Below are positions 1 through 9,098 of a stretch of DNA of 64,000 nt, piece after piece. Numbering within the stretch: the first letter of the stretch is position 1; every line of letters begins with the position of its first letter. A program made the translations under genes and the position numbers. Source of the stretch: Streptomyces phaeofaciens (lineage in GTDB: Bacteria > Actinomycetota > Actinomycetes > Streptomycetales > Streptomycetaceae). The stretch is taken from the NCBI RefSeq assembly GCF_014648915.1, contig NZ_BMSA01000013.1, forward strand, positions 1-64,000, read 5' to 3'. The notes under the pieces were generated by a model, which worked only from the letters and a program-made list of their open reading frames with translations, was not told the DNA's origin and made no database searches.

Positions 1-175
1 GTTCCCGCTTTTGTTTCGCGGTTTCCTTTCCGGCGGTTCCGACTTTATCAGAAGTTTCGTGCCGGTCTGACCGGCGATTCGTTTCCGATTCATCGGGGCT
101 TCTGCGGAATCAACATTCCGAGATGCCGATAGTTTCTCACGGCTGCCGACCGGATGACATCCAGTTCCAGGCAAC
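1..175 (-). other. rRNA operon leader (pre-16S), 16S gene lies beyond left edge
   Basis: Read on the minus strand, this stretch contains the conserved Streptomyces pre-rRNA leader element CTTCTGATAAAGTCGGAACC (positions 36-55), followed by an A-rich run towards the left edge. The element normally lies in the spacer upstream of 16S rRNA and takes part in antitermination and RNase III processing. The base composition is clearly less GC-rich than in the neighbouring genes. No 16S sequence is inside the window, so the operon itself is inferred. The SpoIIM-like gene lies immediately upstream in the same direction. Confidence 0.8.
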
Positions 176-181
176 TGTTCG

Positions 182-210
182 AATCTACCTCCTCACGCGC
201 TCCGTGTCAA
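182..210 (-). promoter_or_regulatory. strong sigma-HrdB-type promoter of the rRNA operon
   Basis: On the minus strand there is a perfect -35 box TTGACA (205-210), a 17-bp spacer and a -10 box TAGATT (182-187). Perfect TTGACA boxes are rare in Streptomyces genes and typical of rrn promoters. It sits directly upstream of the rRNA leader element and only about 54 bp past the stop of the SpoIIM-like gene. Streptomyces rrn operons usually have several tandem promoters. Others could lie further right inside the 3' end of that gene, but I could not pick out a second convincing one. Confidence 0.8.
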
Positions 211-263
211 CGGCTCTTGTGGGGCGAAGAGGAGACTAGCAGCTCAAGAGCGGCATCCGCACA

Positions 264-1271
264 TCAGGCGGCCGTCGGCACCGTGGCGCTTCGTTCGGTG
301 GCTTCGAGGTCCCCGGTGTCCCCGGCACGAGCGGCTCTGCCGCCGAGGACATAGACGTACGCGAGGAAGGCCAGCTCGGCTGCGATGCCGATGGCGATCC
401 GGGCCCAGGTGGGCAGGCCGGAAGGGGTGACGAAGCCTTCGATGGCGCCGGAGACGAAGAGGACCAGGGCCAGGCCGATCGCCATGGCCACCGCGGCGCG
501 TCCTTCTTCGGCGAGTGCGGTGCGTCGGGAGCGGGGGCCGGGGTCGATGAGGGTCCAGCCGAGGCGGAGTCCGGTGCCGGCGGCGACGAATACCGCGGTG
601 AGTTCGAGCAGGCCGTGCGGAAGAACCAGGCCGAGGAACGTGTCGAGTCTCCCGGCCGAGGACATGAGGCCGATTCCGACGCCGAGGTTGAGCATGTTCT
701 GGAAGAGGATCCAGAGGACCGGAAGGCCGAGGAAGACGCCGAAGACCAGGCACATCGCGGCGGCCTGCGCGTTGTTCGTCCAGACCTGGGCGGCGAACGA
801 GGCGGCCGGGTGGCTCGAGTAGTACGTCTCGTACTGGCCGCCGGGCCGGGTGAGCTCGCGGAGTTCGTCGGGGGCCGCTATGGAGGCCTGTACTTCCGGG
901 TGGGTGCCGATCCACCAGCCCAGGAGGGCGGCGACGACGGTGGAGAGGAGCGCGGTGGGGACCCACCAGTGGCGCGACCGGTAGACCGCGGCCGGAAAGC
1001 CCTGGGTGAGGAAGCGCGTCACGTCACGCCACGAGGCGCGGCGGGTTCCTGTCACGGCACTGCGCGCGCGTGCCACGAGTTGGCTCAGTCGACCCGTGAG
1101 TTGTGGGTCGGGGGCGCTGGTCTGGATGAGGGAGAGATGGGTCGCCGTGCGCTGGTAGAGGGTGACGAGTTCGTCCGTCTCCGCGCCGGTGAGGCTGCGC
1201 TGGCGCCGTAGGAGGGCGTCGAGGCGGTCCCATTCGGCTCGGTGGGCGGAGACGAAGACGTCGAGGTCCAT
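264..1271 (-). CDS. SpoIIM/DUF95-family integral membrane protein
   Basis: A 335-residue protein starting MDLDVFVSAH. A cytoplasmic N-terminal helical part (about 1-100) with the motif FLTQGFPAAVYRS is followed by about five membrane segments near residues 103-122, 172-205, 215-240, 258-282 and 287-310. The conserved DUF95 signature is visible in the segment containing FQNMLNLGVG and LPHGLLEL. The family is named after SpoIIM, a subunit of the forespore engulfment complex of Bacillus. In actinobacteria these proteins are stand-alone membrane proteins of unknown role, often next to RDD, MoxR and DUF58 genes. Here the RDD gene is divergent, 130 bp away. The ATG start is the first in frame and fits the family. 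Confidence 0.85.
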   Translation of the reverse strand: MDLDVFVSAHRAEWDRLDALLRRQRSLTGAETDELVTLYQRTATHLSLIQTSAPDPQLTGRLSQLVARARSAVTGTRRASWRDVTRFLTQGFPAAVYRSRHWWVPTALLSTVVAALLGWWIGTHPEVQASIAAPDELRELTRPGGQYETYYSSHPAASFAAQVWTNNAQAAAMCLVFGVFLGLPVLWILFQNMLNLGVGIGLMSSAGRLDTFLGLVLPHGLLELTAVFVAAGTGLRLGWTLIDPGPRSRRTALAEEGRAAVAMAIGLALVLFVSGAIEGFVTPSGLPTWARIAIGIAAELAFLAYVYVLGGRAARAGDTGDLEATERSATVPTAA

Positions 1272-1401
1272 CGGTTTGCCTGCTCCTCGGCTGTTCGTCG
1301 GCGGCCGGTGCTGGTGTCAGCTTGTCCTACTGGGGGCGCGAAGTGCCCTCAGCTTGGCAGACTGGCGGTTCTCGAGGCAGGTCAGGGAAGGGGCGACGGG
1401 T

Positions 1402-2346
1402 GTGAGTGAGCTGGTGACGGGTGAGGCCGTGGCGTTGGAGCTGCGGCCCGCCAGGCTGCCCAGCCGGGGGCTGGCCACGTTGCTGGACCTGACGGTCGCC
1501 TTGGTGGCCTACCTGGTCGTGAGCCTCGCCCTGCTGGCGGCGACGGCGTCCTTGGACGAGGCGGCACAGATGGCGGTGTCGATCGCCACGTTCCTGCTGG
1601 TGCTGGTGGGCGGGCCGATCGCGGTGGAGACGCTGAGCCACGGGCGGTCGCTCGGGAAGATGGCGTGCGGGTTGCGGGTGGTGCGGGACGACGGGGGGCC
1701 GATCCGGTTCCGGCACGCGCTGGTGCGGGGGGCGCTGGGCGTGGTGGAGATTCTGCTGACGCTCGGGGTGGTGGCGTGCATCGCCTCGCTCGTGTCGGCG
1801 CGGGGTCGGCGGCTCGGTGATGTCTTCGCGGGGACGCTGGTGGTGCGCGAGCGGGTGCCCGCGGCGCGGTCCGGGTTCGTTCCGCCGCCTCCGCCCTGGT
1901 TGGCGGGGCGGTTCCAGGGACTGGATCTGTCGGCGGTGCCGGACGGGCTGTGGTTGGCGGTCCGGCAGTACCTGGGGCGGATGAGCCAGTTGGATCCTCA
2001 GGTCGGCCGGGCGATGGCGGAGCGGCTGGCCGGTGATCTGGCGGAGCGTACGGGTGCGCCCGTGCCTCCGGGGGTGCCGCCGGCGGCGTACCTCGCGGCG
2101 GTGTTGCAGGAACGGCAGGTCCGGGAGGCGCGGCGGGCCTTTGCGGGTGGTCCGGTCACGGGTGGGACGGCCGCTGGTGCGCCGGGCGTGCCGTACGGCG
2201 TGTACGGGCCTTCGGCGCCCGCGCCGTATGGCCCGGCTGGCCCGGCTGCTCCGTACCGTGCGCCGGCGTCGGCTCCTCACCGTCCCGCTGCGGCGCAGGA
2301 TCAGGCTGAGGGAACGGCGGCCACGGGGTTCGTGCCTCCGGCCTAG
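1402..2346 (+). CDS. RDD-family membrane protein
   Basis: A 314-residue protein with GTG start, chosen because a purine-rich AGGGAAGGGG lies just upstream and the frame before it is not protein-like. RDD domain features are visible: Arg-Leu-Pro-Ser-Arg and LLDLTVA near the first membrane segment (about 25-50), a second segment near 55-75, the motif SLGKMACGLRVV after it, and RRLGDVFAGTLVV after a third segment. The C-terminal third is a Pro/Ala/Tyr-rich soluble tail. The family function is unsettled; some members act in ion antiport. It is divergent from the SpoIIM-like gene, a pairing seen in many actinobacteria. Confidence 0.85.
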   Translation: MSELVTGEAVALELRPARLPSRGLATLLDLTVALVAYLVVSLALLAATASLDEAAQMAVSIATFLLVLVGGPIAVETLSHGRSLGKMACGLRVVRDDGGPIRFRHALVRGALGVVEILLTLGVVACIASLVSARGRRLGDVFAGTLVVRERVPAARSGFVPPPPPWLAGRFQGLDLSAVPDGLWLAVRQYLGRMSQLDPQVGRAMAERLAGDLAERTGAPVPPGVPPAAYLAAVLQERQVREARRAFAGGPVTGGTAAGAPGVPYGVYGPSAPAPYGPAGPAAPYRAPASAPHRPAAAQDQAEGTAATGFVPPA

Positions 2347-2376
2347 GGCGCACGGGCGGCTCGGTCGGGGGCGTGG

Positions 2377-2991
2377 TCAGGTGAAGGTCGACGGGGGTGT
2401 TTCGAGGTCGTCGAGTTCGATGCCGGGGGCCGCGAGGACGACGTCGCCGGCGATGTGGACGCTGTGCTGTTCCCCTGTGTCGAGGGCTGTGACCTGGTAT
2501 TCGTCCACGGTCAGGGGGCCGTTGTCAGTGGCGTGTGCTTCGCTTTTCAGCAGGGACCAGGACTGGTCCACGGTGCGCGGGGCGAGGACCGGGTCGGTGA
2601 AGGCCACGAGGCGTACGCGGGTCGCCGCGGAGGAGGGGGTGAGGCGCAAAAGGCGGGTGGTGGCGATGAGGAACGCGGGCGAGGTGCCGGTGAAGGCGTG
2701 GGCGGGGACGTTGCCTTCGGTGGCCTCGGTGCCGGTGGGGTCGGTGCGGACCCAGGTGACGCCGTCCAGGGCGGCGCCGCGGACCTGCCAGCTGCTCGCG
2801 TGGAGTTCGAGGCGGATGGGGCGGCCGAGCTCGTCGAGGGTGAGGTCGACGGAGCCGCTGTGATCGCCGGTGGGGGTGGTCAGCTGGGAGACATAGCGCC
2901 AGCCGGAGGGGCCGGGGGCGCACTGGAAGTGCTCGTGGGCGAGGGGGGTGTGATCGTGCGGATCGTGGAGCGAATAGCGGCCGCGGGGCAT
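2377..2991 (-). CDS. conserved hypothetical protein, 204 aa
   Basis: A soluble protein without signal peptide or membrane segment. The start chosen is ATG for MPRGRYSLHD; the open frame continues upstream but that extension overlaps the ahcY terminator and looks like non-coding Pro/Arg-rich translation. An upstream AGGACC is a weak ribosome site. The sequence is regular and beta-rich in appearance, with Trp-Arg-Tyr-Val near residue 30 and a well-conserved-looking C-terminal part (VDEYQVTALDTGE, then VLAAPGIELDDL). I do not recognise the family. It lies convergent to the RDD gene, with a 30-bp gap, and downstream of ahcY but separated from it by a terminator. Confidence 0.7.
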   Translation of the reverse strand: MPRGRYSLHDPHDHTPLAHEHFQCAPGPSGWRYVSQLTTPTGDHSGSVDLTLDELGRPIRLELHASSWQVRGAALDGVTWVRTDPTGTEATEGNVPAHAFTGTSPAFLIATTRLLRLTPSSAATRVRLVAFTDPVLAPRTVDQSWSLLKSEAHATDNGPLTVDEYQVTALDTGEQHSVHIAGDVVLAAPGIELDDLETPPSTFT

Positions 2992-3062
2992 GGGGGGTCC
3001 TGGGGTGTGACGGGCGGGTCGGGCGCCGCGGCGGTCGGCCGGGGAGCCGAACGGGCCGAAGG

Positions 3063-3097
3063 GGCAGGCCCCCGACACGGGGGTGCGGGGGCCTGCC
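3063..3097 (-). terminator. terminator downstream of ahcY
   Basis: An 11-bp perfect stem (3063-3073 with 3087-3097) around a 13-nt loop, about 40 bp after the ahcY stop codon. Streptomyces terminators often lack a T-run, and there is none here. Confidence 0.7.
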
Positions 3098-3135
3098 TCT
3101 GAGGTACTGCGAGGTACCGCTGCTACGGCTGTGGC

Positions 3136-4593
<1,458 letters not shown>

Positions 4594-4652
4594 GGTGAGC
4601 TGCTCCTCGGAGGTTGGGGCGAGGTGTGGGTACGGCTGGTCTGCGCGGCGGC

Positions 4653-4689
4653 GGACACAGGGGTGCCCTCGGAGGGACACAGGCATGCC
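4653..4689 (-). promoter_or_regulatory. 22-bp-spaced direct repeat in ahcY upstream region
   Basis: Two 15-bp near-copies (plus-strand GGACACAGGGGTGCC at 4653-4667 and GGACACAGGCATGCC at 4675-4689) differ at two positions and are offset by 22 bp, about two helical turns. They lie 60-95 bp upstream of the ahcY start, a plausible place for an operator. Function is inferred only from position and spacing. The rest of 4594-4869 shows nothing else I can name. Confidence 0.3.
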
Positions 4690-4869
4690 CGCGTACGCGC
4701 AGCGCAGTCCGTCGGAGGCCCTCTCTCCCTCGGACGGCCCGTGTGGGACCGCCCGACCGCCATCAGCAGCGACGTCTGGCTCCGCTCCAAGCTACACCGG
4801 AGGCGGCGGGCGGCCCCAGTCCGCCGCCGATCAGATCGCGCCGATCACGGACGGTGAGGGGGAACGGCC

Positions 4870-4903
4870 GACGGGGCCCGCCGGTGGTTCGGCGGGCCCC
4901 GTC
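4870..4903 (-). terminator. strong terminator downstream of the cation efflux gene
   Basis: A perfect 14-bp GC stem (4870-4883 with 4890-4903) and 6-nt loop, 18 bp after the stop codon of the cation diffusion facilitator gene. It separates that gene from ahcY. Confidence 0.85.
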
Positions 4904-4920
4904 GGGGAGTGAGGTGCGGG

Positions 4921-5901
4921 TCAGTGGTCGGCGGAGGGCTGGGCCGGTCCGCCGGGGGTGGCGTCGGGGTCGGCGCCCTTGGCCGCCTCGGTCTCGCTGT
5001 AGATGTCGGGCTCGAGGTAGATGACGCGGGCGATGGGGACGGCCTGGCGGATGCGGGCCTCGGCGGCGTTGATGGCGGTGGCGACGTCGGTGGCGGAGTC
5101 GTCGTGCCGGACGGCGATCTTGGCGGCGACGAGGAGTTCCTCGGGGCCGAGGTGGAGGGTGCGCATGTGGATGATGCGGGGGACGGTGTCGCCGTCGACG
5201 AGGGCGGCCTCGATCTTCTGGACGTCGTCCGGGCCGGCGGCCTCGCCGAGCAGGAGGGACTTGGTCTCCGCGGCGAGGACGAGGGCGATGAGGACGAGGA
5301 GGACACCGATGCAGACGGTGCCGATGCCGTCCCAGACGCCGTCGCCGGTGAGGAGGGCCAGGCCGACGCCGCCGAGGGCGAGGATCAGGCCGACGAGGGC
5401 GCCGAGGTCCTCCAGGAGGACGACGGGCAGTTCGGGTGCCTTGGCGCGGCGGACGAACTCCGTCCAGGAGAGGGTGCCGCGCAGCGGGTTGGACTCCTTG
5501 ATGGCCGTGCGGAAGGAGAAGCTCTCGGCGATGATCGCGAAGACGAGGACGCCGACCGGCCAGTACCAGTGCTCGATCTCGTGCGGGTGCTTGATCTTCT
5601 CGTAGCCCTCGTAGATGGCGAACATGCCGCCGACGGAGAAGAGGACGATGGAGACGAGGAAGGCGTAGATGTAGCGCTCGCGGCCGTAGCCGAAGGGGTG
5701 CTGGGGGGTGGCCTCGCGTTGGGCCTTCTTGCCGCCGACCAGGAGGAGTGCCTGGTTGCCGGAGTCGGCGAGGGAGTGCACGCCTTCGGCGAGCATCGAC
5801 GACGAGCCGCTGAAGGCGAACGCCACGAACTTCGATACCGCGATCGCGAGGTTGGCACCGAGTGCCGCCACGATCGCCCTGGTGCCGCCTGACGCGCTCA
5901 T
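4921..5901 (-). CDS. cation diffusion facilitator (CDF) family transporter
   Basis: A 326-residue membrane protein that likely exports a divalent metal in exchange for protons. Residues 10-210 contain six membrane segments. The TM2 site motif HSLADSGNQ and the following HPFGYGRERY are typical CDF features. The C-terminal soluble part (about 215-310) has the ferredoxin-like CDF tail. In TM5, where classical zinc CDFs have His-x3-Asp, this protein reads Glu-Asp-Leu-Gly-Ala. That pattern is known in the branch related to mammalian SLC30A9, so metal specificity cannot be inferred from the usual rule. The start MSASGGTRAI fits the family. It is followed by its own strong terminator. Confidence 0.88.
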   Translation of the reverse strand: MSASGGTRAIVAALGANLAIAVSKFVAFAFSGSSSMLAEGVHSLADSGNQALLLVGGKKAQREATPQHPFGYGRERYIYAFLVSIVLFSVGGMFAIYEGYEKIKHPHEIEHWYWPVGVLVFAIIAESFSFRTAIKESNPLRGTLSWTEFVRRAKAPELPVVLLEDLGALVGLILALGGVGLALLTGDGVWDGIGTVCIGVLLVLIALVLAAETKSLLLGEAAGPDDVQKIEAALVDGDTVPRIIHMRTLHLGPEELLVAAKIAVRHDDSATDVATAINAAEARIRQAVPIARVIYLEPDIYSETEAAKGADPDATPGGPAQPSADH

Positions 5902-6026
5902 GTGTCCGCGTTGTCCCTTCGCCTTCGAACCGCCGGTTCGCCGTGCGGGTCTTTGCCCTGCCTTTGCCGGTGGGTCATTCTTGCAGCCCGCTGCGGCGAT
6001 GGTGTGTCAGGTGTCCCCAGGCCCGG

Positions 6027-7178
6027 TCAGATGATCACAGTGGCCCGGAAGAGCGTGCCGGCTCCGGACACCTGCGTGTGCTCGCCGGCCGGGACGAAGA
6101 CCGATTGTCCGGGCGCCAGTTCGTGTTCCCCGGCCCGTACCGTGCCCGCCGTGCAGAGCAGGATCTGCGGGGTGGGGCGGGTCAGGTCGTGGGTGCCGCC
6201 GCCCTCGGGGAGGACGTAGCGGGAGAGGCGGAACTCGTCGATCGGGGTCTCGTAGACCTCTTCGCCGTCCGGGGAGGCTTCCGGGCGCAGGATGCCGGGG
6301 TCGCCCGGTTCGAAGCGGACGACGCGCAGGAGTTCGGGAACGTCGACGTGCTTGGGGGTGAGGCCGCAGCGCAGGACGTTGTCGGAGTTGGCCATGATCT
6401 CGACGCCGAGGCCGTCGAGGTAGGCGTGCGGGATACCGGCGCCGAGGAACAGGGCCTCGCCGGGCTGGAGCCGGACGTGGTTGAGCAGCATGGCGGCGAT
6501 GACGCCGGGGTCGCCGGGGTAGTGGTGGGCGATGCCGGCGTACGGGGCGTAGTCGCCGCCGAGGCGGTCGCAGGCGGCCGCGGCGGCCGTGACGGTGTGG
6601 GCCATCTCCTGGGGGTCGGCGCTGAGGACGGCGGTGAGGACCTCGCGCAGGGCCGCCTCCTCGGGGTGGGCGTGCAGGAGGTCGACGTACGGCTTGAGGG
6701 AGTCGACGCCGAGGCCGTCGAGGAGGCCGGCGGCCTGGAGGGGGTCGCGGAAGCCGCAGAGGCCGTCGAACTCGGTGAGGGCGCAGATGAGTTCGGGCTT
6801 GTGGTTGGCGTCCTTGTAGTTGCGGTGCGGGGCGTCGACCGGGATGCCGCGGCGCTCCTCGTCCTCGTAACCCTCCTTGGCCTGGGTGAGGTCGGGGTGG
6901 ACCTGGAGGGAGAGGGGGGCGCCGGCGGCGAGGATCTTGAGGAGGAAGGGGAGGCGGGGGCCGAACTTGGCGACCGCTTCCGCGCCGAGTTCGGTGCGCG
7001 GGTCGGTCTCGATGACCTCGACGAGGGTGCCCCGGGTGGTGCGTGAGGGTGCGCCGGGGTGGGCGCCCATCCACATCTCCGCCTGCGGTTCGCCGGTCGG
7101 CTCGGTGCCGAGGAGGTGCGCGATCGCGGTGGGGGAACCCCAGGCGTAGGGGCGGATGGTGTTGTCGAGGCGGTCCAT
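6027..7178 (-). CDS. manA: mannose-6-phosphate isomerase, class I
   Basis: A 383-residue zinc enzyme interconverting fructose-6-phosphate and mannose-6-phosphate, the entry to GDP-mannose. Signatures: N-terminal IRPYAWGS, zinc-ligand region LSLQVHPDLTQA, then HKPELICAL, and the cupin-like region with PGEALFLGAGIPHAYLDG. ATG start (MDRLDNTIRP) matches the family. It heads leftward from a 148-bp gap after the SIS-domain gene. With that gene, the Trm112-like gene and manB it forms a mannose supply block on one strand. Confidence 0.94.
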   Translation of the reverse strand: MDRLDNTIRPYAWGSPTAIAHLLGTEPTGEPQAEMWMGAHPGAPSRTTRGTLVEVIETDPRTELGAEAVAKFGPRLPFLLKILAAGAPLSLQVHPDLTQAKEGYEDEERRGIPVDAPHRNYKDANHKPELICALTEFDGLCGFRDPLQAAGLLDGLGVDSLKPYVDLLHAHPEEAALREVLTAVLSADPQEMAHTVTAAAAACDRLGGDYAPYAGIAHHYPGDPGVIAAMLLNHVRLQPGEALFLGAGIPHAYLDGLGVEIMANSDNVLRCGLTPKHVDVPELLRVVRFEPGDPGILRPEASPDGEEVYETPIDEFRLSRYVLPEGGGTHDLTRPTPQILLCTAGTVRAGEHELAPGQSVFVPAGEHTQVSGAGTLFRATVII

Positions 7179-7263
7179 CGGTGCTGTGCCTGCCTGTCTT
7201 GTCCGTCGTGCCTTGTCTGGTCTTGCTCGGTCCTGCCCGGCCTGGCCTGGGGTGGTTCTTGTC

Positions 7264-7290
7264 TGGTCTGTCTGGTCTGTCTGGTCTGTC
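7264..7290. repeat. 9-bp tandem repeat between manA and the SIS gene
   Basis: Three perfect copies of TGGTCTGTC, with degenerate copies on both sides (about 7200-7300), lie in the 148-bp gap upstream of manA. This low-complexity stretch is likely to vary in copy number by replication slippage. Confidence 0.85.
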
Positions 7291-7326
7291 TGTCTTCGGC
7301 GTCGGCTTTCGGTCCCTGGACCTGGA

Positions 7327-8460
7327 TCAGGTCTGTGAAGCCAGTGCCAGGTACACGGCGGCGAAATCGGTGGTGGCGATCAGTTCGGCGAGGGTGACGA
7401 GGTCGTCGCCGTCCTCGGGTTCGAGTTCGCTGATCGGGGTGTCGTGGCTGAGGACCAGCTCGCGGGCGGCGGGGGCGGCGGTGAGGCCGCCGATCGGGCG
7501 GTCGCGGAGCAGCACCACGCGCGCGTGCAGGGCGGGCGCTTCCTCGACGCGGTCGCGGAAGAAGTCGTCCGGGTCGGCGCTGGCGGCGAGGGGGCCGGCG
7601 AGCAGGGCGTTGTGTTCGGCCAGCGCCTCGGGGAGTTCGGCGACGATGGCGGGGCGGCCGGCGAGTTCGGCGAGGGCGGCGGCGAAGCGGCGGCCGGCCG
7701 GGCCCGCGGAGGTGCCCTCGGTCCAGATCACCGGAAGGGAGTCGGCGAGTTCGGCGGCGAGGGTCTTCGCCGGGTTGCTGTAGGTCGCGATGGCGGGGCC
7801 GCAGCGTTCGGCGACCTGGTCGAGGCGGTCGGCGACCTTCTCCAGCGCGTCCGCCGGGGCGGACAGGAGCGCGATGCGGTCGAGGAGCGCGAGCAGGGGG
7901 GTGAGCAGGGCCCACAGGACGCCGGGGGCGGAGGCCGCGACGGGGGGCTGCTCGTCGTGTTCGTACGGCGCTGTCGCGAGCGGTACGAAGAGGCCGTGCG
8001 CGGCTTCGGCGGCCTCGGTGAGGGGGGTGCGGGCCGGGGCCACGGCGGCGACGGTGCAGCCTCGGCGGTAGGCCTGTTCGGCGAGGAGGGAGAGGCCGGG
8101 TTCGGTGCCGTCCGGGGTGGCGATGAGCAGGAGGTCCACGGAGCCCGCCCAGCCGGGGAGTTCCCAGCGCAGGGCGCCCGCGGCGGGGGCCACGCCGGTG
8201 GGGGCGAGGCGGATGACCGGGCAGGCGGCGCCGGCGAGGGTGCCGAGGAGGTCGGCGACGCAGGTGGCGGCGGCGCCGGGGCCCGCGATGAGGATCGCGC
8301 GCGGGCGGCCGTCCGGCTTGAGGTCGTGGACACCGGCCTCGGCGGCGAGGCGGGCGGCGGTGCGGACGCGGGCGCCGGCTTCGGCCGCGCCGCGCAGGAG
8401 GGCTCGGTGGTCGGCCTCGGCAAGGGCGTCCGGCGTGTCGAGCAACGAGTCGTCGAGCAT
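7327..8460 (-). CDS. SIS-domain protein, bifunctional phosphoglucose/phosphomannose isomerase-like
   Basis: A 377-residue soluble protein with two SIS-type sugar-phosphate domains. The first carries LIAGPGAAAT near residues 57-66 and the second begins near residue 220 with AIATYSNPAKTLAAELAD. The C-terminal end has the PGI/PMI-like helical segment with VLSHDTPISE. In actinobacteria this family sits between the phosphomannomutase and manA genes, as here. Catalytic competence cannot be judged: the usual SNSG-type loop of active enzymes is degenerate in the first domain. It may be an isomerase or a sugar-phosphate-sensing protein. The ATG start is supported by family-like N-terminal MLDDSLLDTP. 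Confidence 0.82.
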   Translation of the reverse strand: MLDDSLLDTPDALAEADHRALLRGAAEAGARVRTAARLAAEAGVHDLKPDGRPRAILIAGPGAAATCVADLLGTLAGAACPVIRLAPTGVAPAAGALRWELPGWAGSVDLLLIATPDGTEPGLSLLAEQAYRRGCTVAAVAPARTPLTEAAEAAHGLFVPLATAPYEHDEQPPVAASAPGVLWALLTPLLALLDRIALLSAPADALEKVADRLDQVAERCGPAIATYSNPAKTLAAELADSLPVIWTEGTSAGPAGRRFAAALAELAGRPAIVAELPEALAEHNALLAGPLAASADPDDFFRDRVEEAPALHARVVLLRDRPIGGLTAAPAARELVLSHDTPISELEPEDGDDLVTLAELIATTDFAAVYLALASQT

Positions 8461-8679
8461 GGCGGCAGTCTCCGATCGCCGGGGTGGAGTGCGGTTGGCG
8501 GGGACGGGGTGGGGGCCGGGGCGGGTGCCGGTGGCCCCGGGGGGCCGAAGACGGCGGCGCCCGGTGCCCTGACCGCCCGGTGCCTCGTGGCCGGCCCGCG
8601 GGTGGCCGGTGGCTTCCGGTTTCTCGCTCGTCCGCGACGGCGCTGGCCGCCGCGGCGGGTGGAGCCGTCGGCGCGGGTG

Positions 8680-8853
8680 TTACGCGGGGCGGCGGGCCTC
8701 GTCGACGAGGAGGACGGGGATGCCGTCGCGGACGGGGTACGCGAGGCCGCAGTCCTGGCCGCCCGTGCAGATCAGCTCGGCGTCCTGCTCCTTGAGCGGG
8801 GCGTGGCAGGCCGGGCAGGCGAGGATCTCCAGGAGACCGGCTTCGAGCGGCAT
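8680..8853 (-). CDS. Trm112-family small zinc protein, 57 aa
   Basis: A short protein on the minus strand starting MPLEAGLLEI. It shows the Trm112 (YcaR/DUF343) pattern: ILACPACHAPL near residues 10-20, then CTGGQDCGLAYPVRDGIP, ending VLLVDEARRPA. The first pair of cysteines (CPAC) and the second pair are likely zinc ligands. Trm112-like proteins bind and stabilise methyltransferases in eukaryotes. In actinobacteria this gene sits between manB and the SIS-domain gene and its partner is unknown. Codon usage and GC3 fit the neighbours. Confidence 0.85.
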   Translation of the reverse strand: MPLEAGLLEILACPACHAPLKEQDAELICTGGQDCGLAYPVRDGIPVLLVDEARRPA

Positions 8854-9098
8854 GGGATGTCCCTTCGGGGTGGGCGGTCGCGGGGTGTGCGGTGCGGGAG
8901 ATCCGGCTGTGCGGGGGTGTGTGGATCTGCCTGGTCAGCGTACCGCTGGTGGGGGTGGGGCGTGGGGGTTGGGCGTGGAGGGGCGGGAGGGGGAGCCCGT
9001 ACGTCGGGCCGTGGTCCCGTGACCCCTGCGCCAGGCTCAGCCCGCAGCCCCGCCCCCGCCGCCGGCGGTCTCCCCCGGCCGCCGGCCGACGGTGGCCG

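Noticed and set aside
154..354. 66-codon frame across the rRNA promoter
   Set aside because: It overlaps the promoter and the 3' end of the SpoIIM-like gene on the other strand and has no ribosome site or similarity.
4594..4869. SAH riboswitch in the ahcY leader
   Set aside because: I could not match the conserved core or fold the expected pseudoknot by eye. It is left as a check, not a feature.
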